A stretch of 64,000 nucleotides of DNA from contig NZ_VIKW01000013.1 of NCBI RefSeq assembly GCF_009711975.1, positions 50,980 to 114,979 of the forward strand, written 5' to 3'. The DNA is from Anabaena sp. UHCC 0204. GTDB taxonomy: Bacteria; Cyanobacteriota; Cyanobacteriia; Cyanobacteriales; Nostocaceae. The first letter of the stretch is position 1, and the number at the start of each line of letters is the position of its first letter. The notes beneath the pieces were generated by a model, which worked only from the letters and a program-made list of their open reading frames with translations, ran no database searches and was not told where the DNA came from. The translations under genes and the position numbers were made by a program. Positions 36,281 to 45,998 of the stretch are shown here, in pieces.

Positions 36281-37606
36281 ATGACTATTAATGAATCTGA
36301 CTCATCTTCCCCATATTCTCCAGATATAAATGAGGAAGATGAATTGGAAAATGGTAAAAGTGAGAACTTATCAATAACAGAAGAAGTGGGTAAAAAACAA
36401 ATATGTAGACAATCTGCCGTCAAGACGAGCATTATCCAAAAAACTGCTGCTTTTTGGCAAAATAACTCCAGTCTTAAAGATGCTGTCAGCTTGAGAATTT
36501 TATTATTCACTAATTTAGCGATCGCCTTGACATTAATTGGTATCGTCATTAATAACTCATTCTTAGGCATCTTAGGAACTCTAGCTGCCTTACTATTATC
36601 TCTCATCATACTTTTTCCTTGGTTAAAAAAAGCAATTCAAGATTGGTTTTCACCCCAAGAGAGAAATATATTTGTAGGTTTTGTAGGCATATTTGTAGCC
36701 ATAATTGGCTTATTTAAATTTACAAATTTAGGAAAGAATTTCTTATTATGGGGTAAAAGAATAAATTGGGATGCTTCAGGAACTTTAGCAGAATGGTTTG
36801 GGGCTTTAGGGCAAATTTCTATTGCCATAATTGCCGTTTATGTAGCGTGGCGACAATATGTTATTTCTAAAGATCTAACAATTCAACAAAATTTGCTAAC
36901 AGTACAACAAAATATTATTACTCAACAACAAACCATAGATTCTTACTTTCAAGGTGTTTCCGATTTAGTATTAGATGAAGAAGGATTATTAGAAGATTGG
37001 CCTCAAGAAAGAGCGATCGCTGAAGGCAGAACAGCCGCTATATTTAGTAGTGTAGACGCTAGTGGTAAAGCCAAAATTCTGCGGTTTCTCTCCCGTTCCA
37101 AACTACTCACTCCTTTACAACGCGATCGCCGTTTAGGTAGAGCTATTCTAGATGGTAGTGGTGGTTATGCCGAAGATCGTTTAGAAGGAGTGCGCGTCAT
37201 TGATTTAGGAATCATGTTAGCATCCGCAGACTTATCAGCAACTGATTTGCGTTGGACAGATTTAAGTGAAGCCAATCTCGTCCGTGCCAATCTTACCAAT
37301 TGTGACTTAGTAAAAGCCAATCTCTCCCGCACAATTTTATATGATGCTAATCTGAGCGGTGCTGACTTAAATGGAATCCGTTTATTTTATGGTTCAGGAG
37401 AACAAGCATCACCCCGCAGTCGTACTCAACCACCCAACTATGAAACCGGTGAACAAACCGGCGCAGTCGTAGAAAATGCTAATTTTAGTAACGTACAACG
37501 AATGTCTGAATCTGCTCGTTACTATTGCTGTGCTTGGTGTGGGGAAAAAAGCAGAAACACAATTCCCGGTGGTTGTGAAGGAATTCCTAACAAATTGGGT
37601 AAATAA
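36281..37606 (+). CDS. Membrane protein with pentapeptide repeats and Cys-rich tail
   Basis: A 441-residue protein in four zones: an acidic, Ser-rich N-terminus (1-60), about four membrane helices (70-200; for example ILLFTNLAIALTLIGIVI and IFVGFVGIFVAIIGLF), a linker with a short helix rich in Gln (ISKDLTIQQNLLTVQQNI), then A(D/N)LxxADL pentapeptide coils (330-380), ending in a possible zinc site (YYCCAWCGEK and GGCEG). The role is unknown. It is followed on the same strand by a 70-residue protein and an AAA ATPase, so it may anchor or regulate that pair. Confidence 0.75.
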   Translation: MTINESDSSSPYSPDINEEDELENGKSENLSITEEVGKKQICRQSAVKTSIIQKTAAFWQNNSSLKDAVSLRILLFTNLAIALTLIGIVINNSFLGILGTLAALLLSLIILFPWLKKAIQDWFSPQERNIFVGFVGIFVAIIGLFKFTNLGKNFLLWGKRINWDASGTLAEWFGALGQISIAIIAVYVAWRQYVISKDLTIQQNLLTVQQNIITQQQTIDSYFQGVSDLVLDEEGLLEDWPQERAIAEGRTAAIFSSVDASGKAKILRFLSRSKLLTPLQRDRRLGRAILDGSGGYAEDRLEGVRVIDLGIMLASADLSATDLRWTDLSEANLVRANLTNCDLVKANLSRTILYDANLSGADLNGIRLFYGSGEQASPRSRTQPPNYETGEQTGAVVENANFSNVQRMSESARYYCCAWCGEKSRNTIPGGCEGIPNKLGK

Positions 37607-37729
37607 TTCATTTTGTTGTCTCCCCTTATACAGTCTCTTCTTGATTGAACTATTCAAGCTTAGTGATAAATTATGCTATAATCAACCCAAAAATACTGCT
37701 ATTTTTCCTTGATCACTCGAAACAAAACC

Positions 37730-37942
37730 ATGAATGAAGAATCTTGTGAACGACAACTAGAAATAGATAGCTTTAACAAACTTACAAAACTTGGTAATCA
37801 AGCTGTCAGCTTAGGATTAATTGCTGGACATGGATATTATCAAGGAAAATATGAAATTTTAGAACAAGGTAAAGCTTTATTGATGACAGATCAAGAAGCC
37901 CAAGAATATTTAGAAAAATTAATTCAAGAAATTGGTAGCTAA
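37730..37942 (+). CDS. Small acidic protein of unknown function
   Basis: A 70-residue protein using the ATG at 37730; a TTG start at 37709 would add seven residues. It has no signal peptide or membrane segment. A central Gly-rich turn (LGLIAGHGYYQGKYEIL) is followed by an amphipathic C-terminal helix (TDQEAQEYLEKLIQEIG). The stop is immediately followed by the ATG of the AAA ATPase, so the two are translationally coupled and likely act together. I do not recognise the family. Confidence 0.65.
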   Translation: MNEESCERQLEIDSFNKLTKLGNQAVSLGLIAGHGYYQGKYEILEQGKALLMTDQEAQEYLEKLIQEIGS

Positions 37943-39922
37943 ATGCCAGAATTAAACTCCAACCGTGACAAGTGGGTGCGAGAAAACTATTTTTATTTGC
38001 GCCAAGCGATCGCCCGCATCGAAAAGATCCTAAATAATCATCATCCAGATCGGGAAATATCTAATTTTCCACCTCTGCCACCATCAGGAATGTCTCCACC
38101 ATCGGCATTAGAACAATTATGTCAAATCTTCCATTTATCAGATTTTGAACGGGATTTAGTTTTACTGTGTGTTGGTATAGAATTAAATAATAGTTGGGGA
38201 AGCTTATTCGTAAGAATTCAATCAAATGCGGAACTTAACTACCCTAGCTTTAGTCTAGCTATGGCAACTTTACCAGGATCTTATTGGGGTGCAATTACTC
38301 CTGATGCACCTTTACGACAATGGCGAATCATTGAATTATCACCAGGAAAATCATTAACTAATAGTCCAATCAGACTTGATGAAAGAATACTACACTATTT
38401 ATGGGGAATACAAGAATTAGATGAACGATTAATCAGTATGGTTGAACCATTACCACCAGCAAATCAACTAGTACCATCCCATCAAGAAATAGCCGATCAA
38501 ATAAAAGCAATTTGGGAACAAGCATTAAATTTATCATATCCAGCATTGTATTTGTGTGGCAGTGAAATAAATACTAAAAAATCCATAGCTGCTAATGCTT
38601 GTTGGCAATTAAACAGTCAATTACAAATCATTTCTGCGGACACATTGCCTCTAGATATTACCCAACTTAGTTTTATACAATCTTTATGGGAAAGAGAATG
38701 GACATTAAATAAAAGTATTTTATTCTTAGACTGCGACTCTATAATAACCACCGATACAGCTAGAGAAAATACAATTTCCCGATTCATAGAAACTATTGAA
38801 TGTCCTTTAATTATTAGTAGTCAAGATCGCCGTCGTTCCCGACAACGCCCCCTAGTTGTCTTTGATATTCATCAACCTAGCACTGATGAACAACGTTTAA
38901 TTTGGAAAAATACTCTAGGTACAGCCTCATCCCAACTAGATCAACATATAGATATTCTAGTCTCGCATTTTAATCTTAGTTCCTCCGCCATTCAAGCAGT
39001 AGGATTCAAAGCTAAAAATTTAGGACAAGAGATTTGGGAAAATATCAATAATTCTCAATCAGAAATCCAAGATCATCTCTGGGATATTTGCCGTACTCAA
39101 GCCCGTCTAAACCTCGATGATATGGCAGAACGGATTGACTCAACAGCAGACTGGGATGATTTAATTTTACCAGAAAAAGATCGTCAAACTCTTCAAGAAA
39201 TTGCTATTCATGTCCGCCAAAGAACTAAAGTTTATGAATCCTGGGGATTTGCATCTAAAAGTAAAAGAGGACTCGGTATCAGTGCTTTATTTGCTGGACA
39301 AAGTGGCACAGGTAAAACCATGGCCGCAGAAGTATTAGGTAACAACTTAAAATTAGACGTTTATCGGATTGATTTAAGTTCTGTTGTTAGTAAATATATT
39401 GGTGAAACAGAGAAAAATCTGCGCCGAGTTTTTGATGCTGCTGAAGGTGGAGGGGCAATCCTCCTATTTGATGAGGCTGATGCCTTATTTGGCAAACGTT
39501 CGGAAGTAAAAGATAGCCATGATCGCTATGCAAACATGGAAGTTAGTTATTTATTGCAACGGATGGAAGCATACCAAGGTTTAGCAGTTTTAACAACTAA
39601 TTTAAAAGGTTCTATAGATCAAGCTTTTTTACGACGACTAGGATTTGTAGTCCAATTTCCTTTTCCAGATGCAACACAAAGAGAAGAAATTTGGAAACGC
39701 ATATTTCCGAAAAAAACACCAACAGAAGGACTAAATTTTAAAAAATTATCTAGTTTGAATGTCGCCGGTGGAAATATTCGCAATATCGCTAAAAATGCTA
39801 CATTCTTAGCAGCAGAAGCAAATGAATCCGTAATGATGAAACATATTCTGCAAGCTGCTAAAAGCGAATATGTGAAGCTAGAAAGACCTATGACAGATAA
39901 TGAAGTTAGGGGATGGATTTGA
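37943..39922 (+). CDS. AAA+ ATPase of contractile-injection-system type
   Basis: A 659-residue protein. The N-terminal helical segment LEQLCQIFHLSDFERDLVLL (56-75) resembles, from memory, the start of ATPases encoded with extracellular contractile injection systems (Afp15-like). A degenerate first AAA module follows (LYLCGSEINTKKSI and SILFLDCDSI). The active module has Walker A GQSGTGKT (452-459), Walker B ILLFDEADALFG (Asp510, Glu511) and a sensor/arginine-finger segment FLRRLGFVVQFPFPD. It should remodel or load a protein substrate. No sheath, tube or baseplate genes are near, so its partner lies elsewhere or it serves another purpose. Confidence 0.78.
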   Translation: MPELNSNRDKWVRENYFYLRQAIARIEKILNNHHPDREISNFPPLPPSGMSPPSALEQLCQIFHLSDFERDLVLLCVGIELNNSWGSLFVRIQSNAELNYPSFSLAMATLPGSYWGAITPDAPLRQWRIIELSPGKSLTNSPIRLDERILHYLWGIQELDERLISMVEPLPPANQLVPSHQEIADQIKAIWEQALNLSYPALYLCGSEINTKKSIAANACWQLNSQLQIISADTLPLDITQLSFIQSLWEREWTLNKSILFLDCDSIITTDTARENTISRFIETIECPLIISSQDRRRSRQRPLVVFDIHQPSTDEQRLIWKNTLGTASSQLDQHIDILVSHFNLSSSAIQAVGFKAKNLGQEIWENINNSQSEIQDHLWDICRTQARLNLDDMAERIDSTADWDDLILPEKDRQTLQEIAIHVRQRTKVYESWGFASKSKRGLGISALFAGQSGTGKTMAAEVLGNNLKLDVYRIDLSSVVSKYIGETEKNLRRVFDAAEGGGAILLFDEADALFGKRSEVKDSHDRYANMEVSYLLQRMEAYQGLAVLTTNLKGSIDQAFLRRLGFVVQFPFPDATQREEIWKRIFPKKTPTEGLNFKKLSSLNVAGGNIRNIAKNATFLAAEANESVMMKHILQAAKSEYVKLERPMTDNEVRGWI

Positions 39923-40104
39923 TAATAATTGTCAATTAACAATTAATTACAAAAGAAGGGAACAGATAAGAAACACTCATTTGCACCAGTTTAAAGCTCA
40001 GTCACCCAGGAACACAATCTGATTGTCTGCGTCTAAAAATATATGCCATGCAAAATTGCTATATTTAATAAACAGCCTAATCAAGTTGGGGGGATGGAAA
40101 TAAA

Positions 40105-40533
40105 ATGAAGACTTTGAGGCTATTTACACTTATTCCCGCAGCATTAGTAATGAGTTTATTGCTTACTCAAACTAGTTTTGCCAAACCCTCAATTACTAAA
40201 ATCAAAAATCCTCTCCAGATAGATCCCATGAACTTAACTGGCCAATCTGGGGGAGTGATCAAAACTGATTGCGGTCATATTCCTACTATACCTAGTCAAG
40301 TCATTGAAGTTACTGAATCGCTGCCTTATCTACAATTAACAGTAGAGAGTGAAGGACAGGCAACACTATTAATTGACGGACCAGGGGGACGCTTTTGTGT
40401 ACTCAGTGATGATGCTGAAAACAGACCAAAACTTTCTGGTTACTGGACTAAAGGAAAATACTCAGTTTACGTAGGTGAATTATCGAGACGCAATTATAAC
40501 TATACGCTATCCATTTCACAACAACAAAAATAG
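40105..40533 (+). CDS. Secreted protein of unknown function
   Basis: A 142-residue protein with a signal peptide (LFTLIPAALVMSLLLTQTSF, cleavage after SFA). The mature part is beta-rich (YLQLTVESEGQATLLIDGPG then GRFCVLSD) with two cysteines (in TDCGH and RFCVL) that could pair. YWTKGKYSVYVGELSRRNYN then YTLSIS resembles the end of a small pre-peptidase-like beta sandwich. Function unknown. It stands upstream of psbV with its own start signal. Confidence 0.7.
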   Translation: MKTLRLFTLIPAALVMSLLLTQTSFAKPSITKIKNPLQIDPMNLTGQSGGVIKTDCGHIPTIPSQVIEVTESLPYLQLTVESEGQATLLIDGPGGRFCVLSDDAENRPKLSGYWTKGKYSVYVGELSRRNYNYTLSISQQQK

Positions 40534-40817
40534 TATTTTTGAACTAATAAGAGTCTAACGTATTTTCGGCAACAAATTGGACTCTTAACATGATATTGGT
40601 ATTACAGTGACTCAATCTCTATAATCAGTTCTGTTGGAGTTAGAGGATACAAAGGTAATTGTTTCCCAACTATTGGTGAAGCATACACAAAATGTTACTG
40701 ACAACATTTTGCATGGCTATTAACCAAGGCAATCACTCATCAGTAATGAACATCAATATAGAGATTTAGTATCGCTATCAAAGCTTGTGTTAAGCATCAA
40801 AATCTTTAAGGGGAAAT

Positions 40818-41309
40818 ATGTTTAGAAGACTAATTGGTGTGGTTGTAGCTACTATTTTGCTGACATTTCAGATGCTTGTCGGTAGTGCAACAGCAGTGGA
40901 ACTGGATGAAGCGATCCGAACAGTACCATTAAATGCCCAAGGTGATACCGTTGTACTCAGCTTAAAACAAGTCAAAGAAGGCAAACGATTATTTCAATTC
41001 GCTTGCGCTCAATGTCATGCGGGTGGTGTTACTAAGACTAACCAAAACGTGGGACTTGAGCCAGAAGCTTTGGCATTAGCTACACCCAACCGCAATAATA
41101 TTGAAGGTTTGGTGGACTATATGAAAAATCCCACTACCTATGACGGTGAAGAAGAAATTTCTGAATTCCACCCCAGCACCAAGAGTGCAGATATTTTCAC
41201 GGAAATGCGAAATCTGACAGATGAGGACTTAACTGCGATCGCTGGTCATATTCTCCTCCAACCTAAAGTAGTTGGTACTAAATGGGGTGGTGGTAAAATA
41301 TACTACTAA
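40818..41309 (+). CDS. psbV: Cytochrome c550 of photosystem II
   Basis: A 163-residue precursor. The signal peptide ends after residue 26 (SATA, then VELD). The haem site is CAQCH (Cys63, Cys66, His67), and the second axial ligand is His118 in EFHPS, which is residue 92 of the mature protein as known for cytochrome c550. The C-terminus VVGTKWGGGKIYY is diagnostic. It binds on the lumenal side of photosystem II and stabilises the Mn cluster. The gene has its own leader and a terminator, so it is monocistronic. Confidence 0.97.
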   Translation: MFRRLIGVVVATILLTFQMLVGSATAVELDEAIRTVPLNAQGDTVVLSLKQVKEGKRLFQFACAQCHAGGVTKTNQNVGLEPEALALATPNRNNIEGLVDYMKNPTTYDGEEEISEFHPSTKSADIFTEMRNLTDEDLTAIAGHILLQPKVVGTKWGGGKIYY

Positions 41310-41347
41310 ACCTAGTCTAATACAGTTTAATATCCAATAATATCTAG

Positions 41348-41378
41348 TGAGGGCATAATTACATAGCCCTCATTTTTT
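41348..41378 (+). terminator. Intrinsic terminator of psbV
   Basis: TGAGGGC and GCCCTCA pair around an AT-rich loop and are followed by TTTTTT, 39 bases after the psbV stop. Confidence 0.9.
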
Positions 41379-41393
41379 GTACTTTAAGGTTAG

Positions 41394-41510
41394 TTGTCAG
41401 TTGTCAGTTGTCAGTTGTCAGTTGTCAGTTGTTAAGAAGTTTTTCCTGCTCCTCTGCTCCCCTGCTCCCCTGCTCCCCTGCTCCCCTACTCCCTGTCACC
41501 TGTCACCTTC
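41394..41510. repeat. Tandem short repeats overlapping a gene end
   Basis: About five TTGTCAG units, then CTGCTCCCC units, then CACCTGT units. The last block encodes the C-terminal tail (KKVTGDRE) of the ABC ATPase on the minus strand. The same units occur in the leuC-leuD gap and in the atp operon. Confidence 0.85.
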
Positions 41511-43348
41511 TTTCGTTCAGGACTACCTGTAGGAATGGCCGCAATTAATTTTTGTGTATATTCTTCTTTTGGTTCAAGATAAATACTTTCAGATGTTCCT
41601 GATTCGACAATTTTGCCCTGATTCATGACTAAAATGCGATCGCTCAAAAATTTCACTACACTTAAATCATGGGAAATAAAGATATAAGTCAGTTGAAAAT
41701 CCGCTTGTAATTCTTTTAATAAATTTAAAACCTGCGCTTGTACTGATACATCTAAAGCTGAAACTGACTCATCACAAATAATAAACTTAGGATTTAAAGC
41801 CAAAGCCCGCGCAATACAAACCCGTTGACGCTGACCACCTGAAAATTGATGAGGATAGCGTTTCATGTCATCGGCGCTTAAACCTACCCGTTCTAAAAGT
41901 TCCACTACCCTAGCTTGTTGGAGTTGTTTTGACTTACCAACACCATGAATCAATAGCGGTTCGAGAATTGCATCGCCAATTTTAATCCGGGGATTCAGGG
42001 AACTAAAAGGATTTTGGAAAATAATTTGCATTTCCCGTCTTAACTGTTGCAAAGTTTTCCCCGTCAGGTTAGTAATATTTTGGCCATCAAATACAATTTG
42101 ACCACTCATTGGTTCGATTAATCGCAGCAACGTTCTACCCAAGGTAGTTTTGCCACAACCAGATTCTCCCACCAATCCCAGAGTTTCGCCCGGAAAAACA
42201 TCAAAGGAAACCCCATTTACTGCCTTATGGTAGCGTTTTGTTTCTCCAAATACCCCCCTAACAGGAAAACCCACTTCCAGGTTACTAACGGTCAACAGAG
42301 GTTGCTGAGAACTGATCTTTGCTAATCTTTCCTGAATTTCCTCCCTAGTAATTTCCGCAGGTTGTGCAGGTTCTTTAGCCTCAATTATTACTTTTCCAAA
42401 TTCATCTTTAGCTACACTCATGTAGTCAGAGACAGTCAGCAATTTGTGAGGACGATGAGTAAGCCGGGGACGACAAGCTACAAGCCCTTTTGTATAAGGA
42501 TGTTGGGGATTGCTGAAAATTTGTACCGCTGCGCCATTTTCGACAATTTTACCTTTATACATTACTGCTACTTCGTCAGTAATTTCCGAAATTAACCCCA
42601 AATCATGGCTAATAAAAATCATTGCCATATTCCGACTTTGTTGTAATTCATACAACAATTCCAGAATTGTCGCTTGGACTGTGACATCTAAAGCAGTAGT
42701 TGGTTCATCAGCAATTAACACAGATGGATTACAAGAAATTGCCATTGCAATCATAACTCGTTGTAGCTGTCCCCCAGATAATTGATGAGGGTAGCGATCT
42801 AACATTGCTTCTTTGTGTTCCTTCACCAACTGTGCTAATTTAAATCCCCCTGATTCTGACAGATCATAGTTAAGATAATGTTCTTGAATTTGTTCATCAC
42901 TAGGTAAAAGTTTAACTTCTTGTAAACCCGCGATCGCAATTCTTTTGGCTTCCATTGCATTGACATTCTGGTGTCGCATAATTGCTTCTTGCAACTGAAA
43001 ACCGATACTATAAACTGGATTAAGAGAACTCATCGGTTCTTGGAAAATCATCGCAATATCACCACCCCGATATAGTTGCATTTCTTTAGGTGGTAAAGCT
43101 AATAAATCTAGTGGTTGCCCATTTGTCCGCGAAAACCAAATTTCTCCCCCACTCACTTTACCGGGATATTGCAACAAACCCATGATTGCTAAAGCTGTAA
43201 CTGATTTTCCACTCCCCGATTCTCCTACTATACCTAGAGTCTCACCCCGATGTAACTGAAAACTAATACTATCTATTGCTTTGACTTGGCTACTGTCACT
43301 GATAAATTCAACTTGGAGATTGCGAACTTCTAAAACTATTTCTTTCAT
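41486..43348 (-). CDS. Double ABC ATPase for peptide/nickel-type import
   Basis: A 620-residue fusion of two complete ATPase modules. Module one has [24 protein letters not shown] and [16 protein letters not shown]. Module two (from about residue 350) has [27 protein letters not shown] and [15 protein letters not shown]. Each is followed by the oligopeptide-binding ABC C-terminal region ([15 protein letters not shown]). This is the DppD-DppF or GsiA layout. Substrate likely di- or oligopeptides or related solutes. The permease and binding protein are not adjacent, as often in cyanobacteria. The last residues derive from tandem repeats. Confidence 0.88.
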   Translation of the reverse strand: MKEIVLEVRNLQVEFISDSSQVKAIDSISFQLHRGETLGIVGESGSGKSVTALAIMGLLQYPGKVSGGEIWFSRTNGQPLDLLALPPKEMQLYRGGDIAMIFQEPMSSLNPVYSIGFQLQEAIMRHQNVNAMEAKRIAIAGLQEVKLLPSDEQIQEHYLNYDLSESGGFKLAQLVKEHKEAMLDRYPHQLSGGQLQRVMIAMAISCNPSVLIADEPTTALDVTVQATILELLYELQQSRNMAMIFISHDLGLISEITDEVAVMYKGKIVENGAAVQIFSNPQHPYTKGLVACRPRLTHRPHKLLTVSDYMSVAKDEFGKVIIEAKEPAQPAEITREEIQERLAKISSQQPLLTVSNLEVGFPVRGVFGETKRYHKAVNGVSFDVFPGETLGLVGESGCGKTTLGRTLLRLIEPMSGQIVFDGQNITNLTGKTLQQLRREMQIIFQNPFSSLNPRIKIGDAILEPLLIHGVGKSKQLQQARVVELLERVGLSADDMKRYPHQFSGGQRQRVCIARALALNPKFIICDESVSALDVSVQAQVLNLLKELQADFQLTYIFISHDLSVVKFLSDRILVMNQGKIVESGTSESIYLEPKEEYTQKLIAAIPTGSPERKKVTGDRE

Positions 43349-43454
43349 AGGATTGGGAACAAATAAATTATTAAATTTTAATTCTTAATTCTAAATAAAA
43401 AAAACAGTAAAGTCAGAGTTAGGGTAATTTACAGCAGATTGCAGATCAACACTG

Positions 43455-43546
43455 TAGGGGCGAAGCATTCGGTGTAAGGGCGAAGCATTCGGAAAATAAA
43501 CTTGGGAAAAAACCGATAATTAATCACCCGAATGCTTCGCCCCTAC
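43455..43546. repeat. Cluster of GGGCGAAGCATTCG repeats, direct and inverted
   Basis: Two direct copies (GGGGCGAAGCATTCGG near 43457 and a close variant near 43477) face one inverted copy (CCCGAATGCTTCGCCCC at 43527), so a long hairpin is possible. The related copy at 11326 shows that this is a dispersed family. Confidence 0.75.
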
Positions 43547-43587
43547 GACTTCTCCTGCTGTATCAATTACCCTGACAATTAATCCAA

Positions 43588-44931
43588 TTACAACGCCCCA
43601 GCCGCAGTTTTATCTAGAACACTATTACTTAAATGGCCAGTAATATTCATTGCTTGCAAAACTGGATAACCATCACTCCCATGAGGATAATCAATTACAC
43701 TTACAGCACCATTACCTTGACGGAAGTTCCAGAAATTCTCTCCAGATAAACCGAGAATATGGCACAATAAAGTTTTATTAGTAGCATCATGAGCAACTAC
43801 CAATCCTAATTGTAATTGCTGCGCTTCGGCATTTTTAACTATAGTATTCCAATCAGTAACACTGCGATCGCTTACCTGTGCTAAATTTTCCCCTTCTGGC
43901 ATTTGCACTTTGTCCGGTATTGTCCGCCAACGTTCTAATTCTCCGGGAAATCCTTGTTCAATTTCTGATTCAAATTTGCCTTCCCAAAGTCCGTGACTAA
44001 TTTCTCTTAAACCATCAAAAAGTTCTAAGTTTAAACTAGCATGATATTTTAAGATAATTTCCGCTGTTTCCTTGGGACGAGACATAGTGCTGCTAACAGC
44101 AAAATCAATATTTACGTCTTTGAGAAATTCTGCGGCCTTTGCAGCTTGGTTTCTGCCATTATCATTGAGGGGAATATCAATTTGTCCTTGAAATTTACCT
44201 TGACGATTCCATTCAGTTTCCCCATGACGCACCAATAATAATCTTACCCCTTTGTGACCAGGACGTAGAGAAGGGAAAGTTTCACCCAGATGTTGAGTTT
44301 GATTTAGGGATTCTAACTGCACCGGTTCACCCAAACCACCAACAAAATTCAAGACACTAATTCCACAATTAGATTGTTGTATGCAATGGTAACGACTGGG
44401 GGAAATTCCCAAAGCCGTGCTAATTAAGGCGCGATTAATGCCATTATGACCAACAATCAGGATAGTTTCTCCTTGATGTTGGGGGAGAATCTCTTGCCAA
44501 AACTGTTTAGCTTGGGCGTATAAAGCCAGAACTGGGAAATGTTCTCTAGTTCCTGACTCTTCCTGCAAAACCATCCGTAATTCGTGGGGACGTTCTTTCC
44601 AAATGCGGTAATCTTCAGTTAGTTTTTCTTGAACTTCACTTGTCGTCATTCCTACCCAGAGGGGTAAATCAACTTCCACCAACTGTTCATCAATTTGAAT
44701 AATAGGAGATTTTTCAGTTAATTGACCGCGGATAATTTCCGCTGTTGATTTTGCTCGCTGAAGGGGACTACTATAAATAGCTTGAAAGGAAATACTACTG
44801 AGGGCTTTTCCTGCTTGACTGGCATCATTACGGCCTTTCTCAGTTAAAGATGAGGCATCAGTACGCCCTTGAATACGTTTTTCTATATTGTAGGTACTTT
44901 GGCCATGACGCACGATGATCACACGGGTCAT
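43588..44931 (-). CDS. Tandem histidine phosphatase protein
   Basis: A 447-residue protein with two phosphoglycerate-mutase-like domains. Domain one starts RVIIVRHGQSTYNIEKRIQG (residues 3-22) and has the second His in ILIVGHNGINRAL. Domain two starts LLLVRHGETEWNRQGKFQG near residue 233 and has VVAHDATNKTLL. Both catalytic RHG motifs look intact. Cyanobacterial proteins of this class are annotated as histidine phosphatase or phosphoserine phosphatase; the substrate here is not decided. It is divergent from the broken methyltransferase copy. Confidence 0.87.
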   Translation of the reverse strand: MTRVIIVRHGQSTYNIEKRIQGRTDASSLTEKGRNDASQAGKALSSISFQAIYSSPLQRAKSTAEIIRGQLTEKSPIIQIDEQLVEVDLPLWVGMTTSEVQEKLTEDYRIWKERPHELRMVLQEESGTREHFPVLALYAQAKQFWQEILPQHQGETILIVGHNGINRALISTALGISPSRYHCIQQSNCGISVLNFVGGLGEPVQLESLNQTQHLGETFPSLRPGHKGVRLLLVRHGETEWNRQGKFQGQIDIPLNDNGRNQAAKAAEFLKDVNIDFAVSSTMSRPKETAEIILKYHASLNLELFDGLREISHGLWEGKFESEIEQGFPGELERWRTIPDKVQMPEGENLAQVSDRSVTDWNTIVKNAEAQQLQLGLVVAHDATNKTLLCHILGLSGENFWNFRQGNGAVSVIDYPHGSDGYPVLQAMNITGHLSNSVLDKTAAGAL

Positions 44932-45058
44932 TTTTTGCTTTCCTCTATATTAAAGGAATAATTTTACTGCAAAATGTCCCTGGAAGGTTTAATTTTAATA
45001 TCCTTTGCCCAAATAACCGCCATCCGCTAAGATCAGAAATGCTGCATTATTCCTAATC

Positions 45059-45412
45059 ATGTCTGACTCCCAAGTAAGTGCTGCTGTTGCCAAACTTTAC
45101 GACACCTATCCATTTCCCCCTGAACCCATCCTGGATGAACCGCCACCTGGTTATAATTGGCGTTGGAATTGGTTAGCCGCTTACAACTTCTGCATGGGTA
45201 GAAAACCACAAAAACAAGATATCCGTATTTTAGATGCTGGTTGTGGTTCAGGTGTGGGAACAGAATATTTAGTACATCTCAACCCGCAAGCGCAGGTAGT
45301 GGGAAGATCCCCAGGAATTTGATGACAATTTTGATTACAATCTTGATACATTATTTGAATTAATCGAAGCTTCTGAATTAGACTTTGTAGGTTTTTCCAA
45401 TCCCGGACAATT
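45059..45412 (+). pseudogene. Broken 5' copy of the cyanobacterial methyltransferase
   Basis: The first 82 codons are almost identical to the intact gene at 48816, and similarity starts upstream at 45022. After 45303 the frame shifts and the middle of the gene is deleted. Codons in another frame then read QEFDDNFDYNLDTLFELIEA and SELDFVGFSNPG, matching residues from about 230 of the intact protein with clear divergence. It ends abruptly at 45412, 35 bases before the restriction module. The first part is about 98 percent identical at DNA level and the second much less, so this is a mosaic of two paralogues. No functional protein is expected beyond an 87-residue fragment. Confidence 0.9.
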
Positions 45413-45446
45413 GCACCCCAGTTAACTTATGATGTGTTGAATATAT

Positions 45447-45998
45447 TCAGTTCAAGTGAGGTATTTCTTTTACCACATCTAATATTTCCTGAATTGTGAA
45501 ATAAATATAGTAAAATACTGGTTCTCCATTAATTTCTATAGTACCGTATTTTCGATGTGGACGGCCTTGCACGTCTTTATCGGAAAAATCGTTAGGCTTA
45601 GGATCATAACCACGATAATCTTTCCGAAGACTTACCAACTTAATTGGAGTGCATTTTTCATCAAAAGTGATACTCCATTTTATTCTTAATTTTAATTTAC
45701 CATCAGAATCTCGTTCTAAGTCATGAAAGAAGTTTTTATAAAAATATTTTATTTTGATTGTTTTGCAATCTTTAAAATCTTTGTCTGTAATAAGTTTTGA
45801 ATACGGTAATTGAGTTCTACTAATAACAGCAGGATGCCTTGTTTCTATTTTCTTAAAAAAATTAGCCGCTTGCGAAATTATGTAATCTTCTACAGCCTTC
45901 TTTTGCTCCTGGTTAGCAAAAGATATGAAAGGAATATAAAGACTGTCAAAGGCTGTATCTGTAGATCGGATTCCAATTATATCTGACTCAACATTCAT
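45447..45998 (-). CDS. Third protein of a McrBC/LlaJI-like module, unknown
   Basis: A 183-residue protein without signal peptide or membrane segment. Its start codon overlaps the stop of the preceding nuclease gene (ATGA), so it belongs to the same operon. It is rich in aromatic and basic residues (KIKYFYKNFFHDLERD) with beta-like C-terminal sequence (GTIEINGEPVFYYIYFTIQE). I recognise no nuclease or methylase motif. It may be a specificity, inhibitor or accessory factor. Confidence 0.7.
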   Translation of the reverse strand: MNVESDIIGIRSTDTAFDSLYIPFISFANQEQKKAVEDYIISQAANFFKKIETRHPAVISRTQLPYSKLITDKDFKDCKTIKIKYFYKNFFHDLERDSDGKLKLRIKWSITFDEKCTPIKLVSLRKDYRGYDPKPNDFSDKDVQGRPHRKYGTIEINGEPVFYYIYFTIQEILDVVKEIPHLN

